From assembly GCA_964590225.1 (NCBI GenBank), contig CAZPWS010000008.1, forward strand, positions 14,625 to 78,624: a DNA stretch of 64,000 bases, written 5' to 3'. The notes under the pieces were generated by a model that saw only the letters and a list, made by a program, of their open reading frames with translations, did no database searches and was not told where the DNA came from. This document shows, in pieces, positions 26,220 through 33,520 of the stretch. The stretch's first letter is position 1, and the number at the start of each line of letters is the position of its first letter. The position numbers and the translations under genes were made by a program. The DNA is from JAEUSG01 sp964590225 (GTDB lineage Bacteria > Fibrobacterota > OXYB2-FULL-49-7 > JAEUSG01).

Positions 26220-27223
26220 GTGATCTTAATTGGGGCATAATCGGCTGCGGTAAAATCGCGGAAGTCTTTTCTAACGGACTGAAAGAGACAACAAAAAATC
26301 GCTGTTTCGCCGTTGCAAGCCGTTCTATCTGCAAGGCGGTGGAGTTCGCAAAAAAACAGGGTGCCGCAAAAGCGTATGGCTCTTACGATGAGTTGATTCA
26401 TGATACAGAGGTTGACATAGTCTATATCGCGACACCACACCCCTCCCACGCAGAATTGGCAATAAATGCACTTAATGCAGGAAAACATGTCCTGTGCGAA
26501 AAACCACTCGCGCTTTCATCTACTGAAGTAAAATCGATGGTGGAAGCCGCTCAAAACAACGGTAGGTTTCTAATGGAAGCCTTTATGTACCGTTGCCATC
26601 CACAGACTGAAATCTTGATAGAATTGGTAAAAGCGGGGGAGGTGGGCGACCTGCGTATAATTAACTGCTCTTTTGGTTTTAGCGTAGGAAAGTCAATAAA
26701 TTTGTCGGACAGACTCTTTAATAAGGAACTTGGCGGCGGTGCAATATGGGATGTAGGCTGTTACCCGGTATCAATGTCACGCCTGATTGCCGGAGCCACC
26801 AAAGGTCAACCCTTTCTTAATCCAACAAAAGTCAACGGATCTGTCCACTTTGGAGCCAACAGCATGGTTGATGAATGGGCAGTTGCCACCCTTTCGTTCG
26901 AAGGGGATCTATATTCGCAGATTTCCACCTCAAACAGAGTTTCGCTAAAAAATGGCTTATCACTGTTCTGTACCGAGGGGGTAATTGAAGTAAAGAATCC
27001 TTGGGTCTGCGACAGAGAAAAGCCAAGTCCTTGCCAAATTTCGGTAAAACCCAGCAAGGGAAATGGACGGTTAATAGAATTCACACCAAGTAAAACCACC
27101 TTTGCAATCGAAGCAGAAAAAGTTTACGAAGCCATTGTTTCCGGCAGACTCGAATCTATACAAATGGGGTGGAATGACTCCATAGGAAATATCGCCGTAC
27201 TTGAAAGTTGGATCGCTTCTTAA
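26204..27223 (+). CDS. Gfo/Idh/MocA-family NAD(P)-dependent oxidoreductase
   Basis: A 339-residue enzyme with an N-terminal Rossmann fold: WGIIGCGKIAEVFSNGL with GxGxxA, and the conserved EKPLAL lysine motif near 99-104. The C-terminal alpha/beta substrate domain has LMEAFMYRCHPQ and GGGAIWDVGCYPV with a catalytic-region His/Asp pattern. The MEAFM-RxHPQ motif places it near the dihydrodiol/xylose dehydrogenase branch. The GTG at 26204 is used here, but TTG 26216, overlapping the transporter stop as TTGA and preceded by GACGAGG, is an equally likely start. It probably acts on a sugar or polyol linked to the neighbouring phosphatase and transporter (inference). Confidence 0.9.
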   Translation: MGRGLSDLNWGIIGCGKIAEVFSNGLKETTKNRCFAVASRSICKAVEFAKKQGAAKAYGSYDELIHDTEVDIVYIATPHPSHAELAINALNAGKHVLCEKPLALSSTEVKSMVEAAQNNGRFLMEAFMYRCHPQTEILIELVKAGEVGDLRIINCSFGFSVGKSINLSDRLFNKELGGGAIWDVGCYPVSMSRLIAGATKGQPFLNPTKVNGSVHFGANSMVDEWAVATLSFEGDLYSQISTSNRVSLKNGLSLFCTEGVIEVKNPWVCDREKPSPCQISVKPSKGNGRLIEFTPSKTTFAIEAEKVYEAIVSGRLESIQMGWNDSIGNIAVLESWIAS

Positions 27224-27257
27224 TTTTGTTAATTGATTAAATAATAATAAATAACTA

Positions 27258-27286
27258 TTGACTTATTCAAGTTACCGCTCTATATT
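27258..27286 (+). promoter_or_regulatory. Putative sigma-70 promoter P1 upstream of the HTH/TPR operon
   Basis: TTGACT, 17 bp, TATATT. This is a strong match to the housekeeping consensus and would give a leader of about 205 nt before the HTH gene. The 276-bp gap 27224-27499 otherwise holds only the CRP-like site and a second -10 box listed separately. Confidence 0.55.
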
Positions 27287-27355
27287 ACCGATAATATGAG
27301 CTGTTTATTAGATGGTTTTTTGGATAGCCTAACATCAATATTTTCAAAGGGTTAA

Positions 27356-27371
27356 TGTGATTAAAATCACA
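27356..27371 (+). promoter_or_regulatory. CRP/FNR-type palindrome in the HTH/TPR operon promoter region
   Basis: TGTGATTAAAATCACA, a perfect TGTGA-N6-TCACA repeat. Its centre is about 62-65 bp before the start predicted from the TATAAA box at 27416, which is the class I activation distance known for CRP. That box has no recognisable -35, as expected for an activator-dependent promoter. Confidence 0.62.
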
Positions 27372-27415
27372 CACTATCAATTGTGTCTGATACTACACAG
27401 CAACACGACAAGTGG

Positions 27416-27421
27416 TATAAA
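27416..27421 (+). promoter_or_regulatory. Candidate activator-dependent -10 box P2
   Basis: TATAAA followed by AT, with no good -35 element 17 bp upstream (CTACAC). It is paired here with the CRP-like palindrome because of the spacing. It would give a leader of about 75 nt. Confidence 0.38.
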
Positions 27422-27499
27422 ATACAAGTCAGCAAAAATACTTAAAGCAATCATTAATAAGTTAATAATAGTTAAACTTTAACTTTCATGGAGCATTTT

Positions 27500-27739
27500 A
27501 TGCAGACAAACTATCTAACTTCAGGCCAGGTCGCCCGAATGCTTCGCGTATCCACCTCTACCCTTAAAAGATGGATTGACGAAGAGTGTGTTCTAACTGA
27601 AAAGGCGCGAAATTCACATGGTTGGCGTCTTTTTACAGAAAAGGACCTGGCAACTCTGAGGAACTACAAAAAGACAAGAAGGCGGACTGGACGCCGCTTT
27701 AACGAAAGAACGCTGACGCCAGCAATAAGGGTTGCGTGA
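27500..27739 (+). CDS. Small MerR/excisionase-type HTH DNA-binding protein
   Basis: A 79-residue protein: a winged-HTH of the MerR/Xis class (YLTSGQVARMLRVSTSTLKRWI ... WRLFTEKDLATLRNYK) followed by a very basic tail (KKTRRRTGRRFNERT). It lacks a MerR effector domain. ATG 27500 has GGAG 7 nt upstream and is preferred over the in-frame ATG 27488, which has none. The stop overlaps the GTG of the next gene by 4 bp. As first gene of the TPR/barrel operon it may be an autoregulator; the absence of integrase genes argues against a phage excisionase. Confidence 0.8.
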   Translation: MQTNYLTSGQVARMLRVSTSTLKRWIDEECVLTEKARNSHGWRLFTEKDLATLRNYKKTRRRTGRRFNERTLTPAIRVA

Positions 27740-28815
27740 GTAATCACTTGCCAATAACCTTACTTCTGCTCGCCTTTTTTTCTATCCCTGTTCACTCTCA
27801 AATAAAGAGAGAACGGGAAGAGAGCCCTCCTGGAATTGAAGCATCAAATACCATGGGGTTCAGCAATATATGGCTACACGGATACACTCGCTTTATTTAC
27901 AGGGAAAACTCGGGCTTTAGTATTGAGCCTTACGGCAAGGGAGGACTTGGCTTATCCAACAATCTGTCGGCATGGGGTGGCGCAGTAGTACTTGAAAACG
28001 GCATAAAAAAACTCGTAGGCAAAGCGGATGCTCACTTGAAAGCTACACTTCCCTATAACGACAATCTCCGTTTTTTTGGATTCGGGATTCAGTGTGACCT
28101 TATATTGAGCTCCGATCAGGACACATTCACCATTACAACCGATTCAACCCGTCCTGCTTACACTCCAAGGCTTGGCGTAACCGCAATCGCCGACTTTGAC
28201 ATCATAAAGATCGTCAAGAAACTACCACTCAAGATATTCATTAATTTCAGCACAATCGAGGACGACCGCCTTTTGCCGGAATGGAAACAGCAGAGTTACC
28301 GCTTCGCTGCTGAATGGAAAAACGAAAAAAGCTCATACTATGCAGGTACAAGCTTGGGTATTTTTGCAAAAAGGAATCCAGCAAAATCTAATAAATCATT
28401 AAACGCCACATTACTGTCACTGATGGGAGGCGCAAAACTAAGGCCATTTGACATTCTTGCTCTATCGGCAACAGCAAAGGTATCGCTACCAATAGAAGGT
28501 AATGGCGATTTTATCCGATACGCCTTTTCTATTGGGGCAGAAGTGCCTCTTTTTTTCCGCGAAACCAACGCTGAAGCAATTCGTAGCATGATACTCATGG
28601 AAAACAGCAAGCCGATAAAGAGCGCGCAACAAACAGTTAAAAGAGCACCAACGACTTTGGAATCGCTTTTTACCGACAACATCGACGATAACAATGCCAT
28701 AACTTCCGACACATCCACCGACAACAATGAGCTTGACGAAAAAGAGCGGATTATTCGTGAGCGGAGAAAGAACATAAACGAAGAACTTAAAGATATTGAA
28801 CGGCTGCTTGAATAG
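27736..28815 (+). CDS. Exported outer-membrane barrel-like protein A (359 residues)
   Basis: A GTG start overlaps the HTH gene stop. The signal peptide is near 1-21 (ITLLLLAFFSIPVHSQ). The mature part is rich in alternating amphipathic strands and aromatic-ended segments (e.g. NIWLHGYTRFIYRENSGF, LRFFGFGIQCDLIL, YRFAAEWKNEKSSYYAGTSL), typical of an outer-membrane beta-barrel. The C-terminal 70 or so residues are different: an acidic stretch followed by a charged coiled coil (KERIIRERRKNINEELKDIE) ending LLE. The next gene has the same two-part design, so the two are probably distant paralogues or partners. No family recognised. Confidence 0.72.
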   Translation: MSNHLPITLLLLAFFSIPVHSQIKREREESPPGIEASNTMGFSNIWLHGYTRFIYRENSGFSIEPYGKGGLGLSNNLSAWGGAVVLENGIKKLVGKADAHLKATLPYNDNLRFFGFGIQCDLILSSDQDTFTITTDSTRPAYTPRLGVTAIADFDIIKIVKKLPLKIFINFSTIEDDRLLPEWKQQSYRFAAEWKNEKSSYYAGTSLGIFAKRNPAKSNKSLNATLLSLMGGAKLRPFDILALSATAKVSLPIEGNGDFIRYAFSIGAEVPLFFRETNAEAIRSMILMENSKPIKSAQQTVKRAPTTLESLFTDNIDDNNAITSDTSTDNNELDEKERIIRERRKNINEELKDIERLLE

Positions 28816-28825
28816 GGGAATTATT

Positions 28826-29977
28826 ATGAGAATTATTATCATACTCACAGCTTTTATCGCTTGCGCATACGGGCAAGCTACGGAATCAATAAAACTAGTT
28901 TCGGGAAATGGTCTTTACTGGTGTGAAGAGGCGGCAACAAGAGGCAAAGGAAATATCATTGGCTCCTTTTACGGCAGAGGTTTTATTTGGGATGACGATT
29001 CTCCGTTCAGACTATTCCCCTCAATATCAGGTGAATATGGAATTTTGTCATGGCTTGATGTTTCACTCTCAACCGAAATAATCACTTACATGTGGTCTGT
29101 TCCCGGCGAAATACGCCTAAAAGTCAAAACTGCCCCTCCGTTGGAAAACAGGCTTAGACTCTTTAATGGTGCTCTCTCTCTCTCATACGCTCATAACTTC
29201 AATAAAGAATTTCCATCGAATGGCTGGAGATATGTCGGCGATCTCGGTTTTTCACCGGAAGGTCTTCGCTATGTTGGCGGATTTATTGACATAATGACAC
29301 TTGGAGACGCGGAGCTAATAGCGTGGAAATCATTTCTCCCCCTTAAAGTATATCTTAATGCAGGCTTCCGAATACCAACTTCAACTGACCTTGACAACTA
29401 TTGGCAAATGCGCCTCTTCACCGGTGTATGCTACAAGGGGTTGATAACTGATTTCTTTCTTGAATACTCCCTTGAGGCATTGGAAGGGTTCAAGGGATAT
29501 CGTGTAATTGAATTTAAAAGAAGTAATATAGGGGATTTCAGCTTTCCCTACTACTTCAGCGAAAACCCAATGTACATAACTCCAGGTTTCAGGATGAAAT
29601 ATGCAAGCGGTGCCTCCATTACTGTCGCGCTGCCAATATTGGTAAGCCAAGAACAGGGCTATACGGCTTCTTCGGTACGCACGGGCGAAATTGAAAGAAC
29701 TGGTGCAAAAGAGAAAGGGATAACCGATGGATTCTCCCCATTTTACGCGGACTGGAAACTAACAGCACGCCTTGACTTCCCTTTCAGATACACTCCAGTT
29801 AACGCCGAAATCGTAAGAAAATTCATGCTGCTGAAAAATAGAAAAGGGGGCGGCACAATCGATATTGACGAGAAGTTAAAATCGAAATCAAATACAACCG
29901 AAAATGATGAAGACAGAATTCAGGATGAGCTCAATAAACAGAGGGAAGAAATACTAAAGGAGAATTTACTCGAGTAA
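28826..29977 (+). CDS. Exported outer-membrane barrel-like protein B (383 residues)
   Basis: ATG 28826 has AGGGG about 8 nt upstream and starts a signal peptide (MRIIIILTAFIACAYGQ); the frame is open 10 codons earlier but without support. Repeated aromatic beta-strand segments follow (e.g. LSWLDVSLSTEIITYMWS, VYLNAGFRIPTSTDLDNYW, YITPGFRMKYASGASITV), then a C-terminal charged coiled coil (DRIQDELNKQREEILKENLLE). It shares architecture with the protein encoded just upstream. Predicted outer-membrane location; role unknown. It is followed by the first giant TPR gene after 21 nt. Confidence 0.72.
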   Translation: MRIIIILTAFIACAYGQATESIKLVSGNGLYWCEEAATRGKGNIIGSFYGRGFIWDDDSPFRLFPSISGEYGILSWLDVSLSTEIITYMWSVPGEIRLKVKTAPPLENRLRLFNGALSLSYAHNFNKEFPSNGWRYVGDLGFSPEGLRYVGGFIDIMTLGDAELIAWKSFLPLKVYLNAGFRIPTSTDLDNYWQMRLFTGVCYKGLITDFFLEYSLEALEGFKGYRVIEFKRSNIGDFSFPYYFSENPMYITPGFRMKYASGASITVALPILVSQEQGYTASSVRTGEIERTGAKEKGITDGFSPFYADWKLTARLDFPFRYTPVNAEIVRKFMLLKNRKGGGTIDIDEKLKSKSNTTENDEDRIQDELNKQREEILKENLLE

Positions 29978-29998
29978 GGCGTATAAAACCATATAATA

Positions 29999-32900
29999 AT
30001 GATGCGATTTAACCCACGACTTTTATTACTGTCATTTACTTGTGCCGCCATATTATGGCCATACTCCCCTTTTGCTTCACAAGCAGATACTGCTATTACA
30101 GATGAAAGTAAACGGTGGCAGCCTTACGCAAGCGTAACGGGTAGGTTAGAGGCGGAGCATGACCGCATTCAGGCACAGAGATCGGAGATAAACAAAATCA
30201 GAAATGCTCTTGAGGAAATACGGACCGTCCAGCTTTATCCCACAACTTTAACAAACATAACACCCGCACTATCACTTGAAGTAGAAAAAAAGCTTAAAGA
30301 GACTGAACTTTCTATCCAGTCGCTCGAAAGAGAGCTTGGAAATACAAACGCACCGTTATCGGACGCCATAGGAATATTGCGACAGCTAATCAACGAAGAC
30401 AAAGAACCTCAAATGCTCTTTCTTTTAGAACGGGAAAGTCGCGAAAGGGCTCTTCATATAGCAAAACTCAGGCGCAAGATGAATGATTTATGGGAAGTAG
30501 CGGAATCAATTCTCGAAAAACTGATGGCAGCATCTGGAATCACAAAAATCGAAGAGGAGACAGGAACAGGTTTTGACTCAGAATTTTTTAAAGTGCTCTA
30601 CCAGAATCTGGGAATGACTTCCGACCGTTTTTATAGTGTATTAACAGCATACAGAGACTCTCTTGTTGGCAGAATGGATGATGTCGCCATGAAAACAGCC
30701 GCAAGTGCGGAGTTTAAGACTGCGGTTAAGAGGTTTGAACAAGGAAATTACGAGGCCGCCTCAAGAGACCTATTAGACATAGAAAAGAGATACGGACGGA
30801 CAATGTCAATGAATGGGGTGTTTTTCTATCTTGGCTTAACTGCCCAAGCAATGAATCGACACAAAGAGGCAATAGCATACTTTGCACAGGTCGCCAAAAA
30901 CAGTCCCTATTACACCAGAAGCTTTGGAGCGACACTTCAATCACTTTATAATGAAGACAAATACTCACGAATTGACTTTATGTTCGAAAAGTTTCAGAAC
31001 GAACTTTCGCAGGAAGAAAACCTGAATCCCATTTTCCTAACCGTTGCACAAGCATATTACGAGCTTGGCAGAGACAAGGCAATAATCGACCTTGCAGCAA
31101 GAGCTAAAAAAGGAAAACCTGGCTATACTGGTCTACTGTTTGTGCTTGGACAATCGTATGTCCGCCAAAAGGATTTCTCAACAGCCATGGCCCTTTTCCG
31201 AACGGTACTTGAGAACGGGGCAATTGATAATATCGATAAGCCCTTCTTAAAAAGAACGCAGCTTTCAATTGCCCATATTGACTATGAGGATAAAAAATAC
31301 CGGCAATCACTTCCTGCATACATATCACTACTGAATGATCCGGAATATTTCACCGAAGCTATGCACGGAACAGCATGGTCATTCATGAACATTGGACAAA
31401 AAGAAAAGGCTATAATTGCTTTTAAAAAAATAATCAATCAGTCTCCTCACGAGCCGCTTGGATGCGAGGCGCTCCTGACTCTCGGAAAACTCAATTTGCT
31501 TGAAGCGCAGCAACGCCTGCAACAGCTAAAAGATGCCGAAACGGATATAAAACGGATTGCAAAAATCAGAGAGAACCTCGAAAACCGCCTTAGGTCCGGA
31601 GATATAGACCAGTCACGGTACAAAAGCGCAACAAAACGACTCGAAAAAACAGCTTCATCCATAAGTTCCATTGACATAAGCAGCTATGAAAAAGTGGACT
31701 CGCTTTACAGAAGAGCACTCGAAAGCGCCGATTTATTGATAAAAGTTTACTCGACGGGAACCTTCCTTCCAAATCCGCAAAAAAACATGCGAGAAGATTT
31801 ATTGTATCGCGTACATAATCTGCACGAAAAGTCCCAGTCGGGCATGAAAAGCAGTCAAGATAAGATCGCCAGAAGAATAGAAAGCATAGACAACAGGAGA
31901 GCAAAAATTATTGACCTTGTAATAAAGGCCCGCATGTTCAGAGCAACTATGCTGCTTGAACGACGCGAATGGATCCCTTTTTACGCATCGCAAATTGAGC
32001 GGACAATAAAGGACGAACACGCATCAATAAATAGCAACAAATCAATATCGTTAGAAGAAAAAAGAAAAATGATAGCACAAAGAACCCGCTCTCTGAATAG
32101 CCTTATAAACGCCCTTGAAAGAGAGCGAAATAGATCAACAAGAACAATGATGGATGAGCTTGCACGCATACATTCCCATGTCCTCGACGACGAACAGGAA
32201 GCCTTTGTGCTATATCACAAAGCAGAAGCCGAATATTCGATTGCGCAAGAGGACTATTTAAGACGCGAAGCTGAATACGAAAAAGCAATGGACGAATACC
32301 GTCTTAAAAAAAGCGATCAGACTAAAGCGGGAAATGCTGTCCCACTCGCAAAGCCTAAGGCACCATCACTAAACTACACTCCTTCAAGGGCACTTCATGA
32401 ACAACTTCTATTACGCCATCCCGAAAGCGAATACGCAGATGCCTCACTATACAGTCTCCTGTTTCAACATATAGAGGAAGGGGATAGAAATAAGGCAGTG
32501 CAGTATGGAGAGGAACTAACAAAAAAATTCCCCAATAGCCAATACGCTCCACAGACAAACCTTTTACTCGGAGAAATATATTTCGACTCAAGCCGACTCG
32601 ACAAAGCCCTGAGCAAATATGAAGCGGTACTGAAATTTCCTGGCAGTAGATGGTTTAGTACCGCCGTATATAAGATGGGGTGGACTTACTACAGATTGTC
32701 TGACCTAAAGCGGGCCATAAGTGCTTTTTTTTATCTGATTAAGGAGCAGAACGAATCAACCGATGGCGGTATTGACATGGATGTTATCCGAAAAAGCCTA
32801 CTCACAAAAGAGGCTATCGATTACATAGCAATCAGTTTCGCAGAAAGTGACTCATCAATTGACGGTACAGATGGACTTAAAAAAGCAAGACAATTTGTCA

Positions 32901-33520
32901 GAAAGATTGACAATAAACTTATAGGCTCCAGAATAATGCACAAGCTTGGGAATGTGTATAAGGACCAGTTCCGGTACAATGAGGCCATAGAAACATTTAA
33001 AATGCTAAAAGCCGAATATCCTGAATACCGCGATCTTCCACTTGTCATGAACAGCGTAATTGAGTGTTACGAACAAAAGGGACAGATACCGGCCGCAAAT
33101 GAAGGCCGCCGACAACTATTTCTTCAGTACAATAAAAAGTCGGCATGGGCACAATCTGTTAGAGATTCGAGTGCCATTAAAACCGGAGATTCTCTTTCTG
33201 AAATCGCTCTGCTGGATGCGGCAAGCTACACATACTCTCTTGCTCTTGAAAAAAAGAGTACCAATTTATACCGACAGGCTGTTGACTACTACTGGGACTA
33301 CATTAAAACATATCCTGAAAAAGAAAAGGCGGGTGATTGCCATTATACCATTGCCGAAATACTTTTTGGAGAAGGAAACTATCTCGAAGCAGCACAGCAG
33401 TATATGGAAGTTTCAAAAAAGTACAGGGGCTCACGCTATAAGGAAACCGCTGCAATGAACGCAATTGTAGCTGCCCAACAATTGCTAAAACAGGAAGAAG
33501 CAACCAGGGGGCAGAGATGA
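29999..33520 (+). CDS. Giant exported TPR/coiled-coil protein (1173 residues)
   Basis: A signal peptide near 1-27 ends ...YSPFASQA. After an N-terminal coiled coil (about 48-180) come many TPR units in two blocks (about 240-510 and 800-1170), separated by long charged helices (about 510-790, e.g. RRIESIDNRRAKIIDLVIKA). TPR motifs include GVFFYLGLTAQAMNRHKEAI, LGQSYVRQKDFSTAMALF, NLLLGEIYFDSSRLDKAL and DCHYTIAEILFGEGNYLEAA. It is a periplasmic scaffold by appearance. The next gene starts inside its stop (ATGA) and encodes a lipoprotein of the same type. This is reminiscent of the large TPR proteins of envelope-spanning machines, but no specific machine is identifiable. Confidence 0.85.
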   Translation: MMRFNPRLLLLSFTCAAILWPYSPFASQADTAITDESKRWQPYASVTGRLEAEHDRIQAQRSEINKIRNALEEIRTVQLYPTTLTNITPALSLEVEKKLKETELSIQSLERELGNTNAPLSDAIGILRQLINEDKEPQMLFLLERESRERALHIAKLRRKMNDLWEVAESILEKLMAASGITKIEEETGTGFDSEFFKVLYQNLGMTSDRFYSVLTAYRDSLVGRMDDVAMKTAASAEFKTAVKRFEQGNYEAASRDLLDIEKRYGRTMSMNGVFFYLGLTAQAMNRHKEAIAYFAQVAKNSPYYTRSFGATLQSLYNEDKYSRIDFMFEKFQNELSQEENLNPIFLTVAQAYYELGRDKAIIDLAARAKKGKPGYTGLLFVLGQSYVRQKDFSTAMALFRTVLENGAIDNIDKPFLKRTQLSIAHIDYEDKKYRQSLPAYISLLNDPEYFTEAMHGTAWSFMNIGQKEKAIIAFKKIINQSPHEPLGCEALLTLGKLNLLEAQQRLQQLKDAETDIKRIAKIRENLENRLRSGDIDQSRYKSATKRLEKTASSISSIDISSYEKVDSLYRRALESADLLIKVYSTGTFLPNPQKNMREDLLYRVHNLHEKSQSGMKSSQDKIARRIESIDNRRAKIIDLVIKARMFRATMLLERREWIPFYASQIERTIKDEHASINSNKSISLEEKRKMIAQRTRSLNSLINALERERNRSTRTMMDELARIHSHVLDDEQEAFVLYHKAEAEYSIAQEDYLRREAEYEKAMDEYRLKKSDQTKAGNAVPLAKPKAPSLNYTPSRALHEQLLLRHPESEYADASLYSLLFQHIEEGDRNKAVQYGEELTKKFPNSQYAPQTNLLLGEIYFDSSRLDKALSKYEAVLKFPGSRWFSTAVYKMGWTYYRLSDLKRAISAFFYLIKEQNESTDGGIDMDVIRKSLLTKEAIDYIAISFAESDSSIDGTDGLKKARQFVRKIDNKLIGSRIMHKLGNVYKDQFRYNEAIETFKMLKAEYPEYRDLPLVMNSVIECYEQKGQIPAANEGRRQLFLQYNKKSAWAQSVRDSSAIKTGDSLSEIALLDAASYTYSLALEKKSTNLYRQAVDYYWDYIKTYPEKEKAGDCHYTIAEILFGEGNYLEAAQQYMEVSKKYRGSRYKETAAMNAIVAAQQLLKQEEATRGQR

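Noticed and set aside
27500..27739. Phage excisionase
   Set aside because: The HTH type fits, but no integrase, attachment repeats or phage genes are nearby and the gene is coupled to the barrel/TPR operon.
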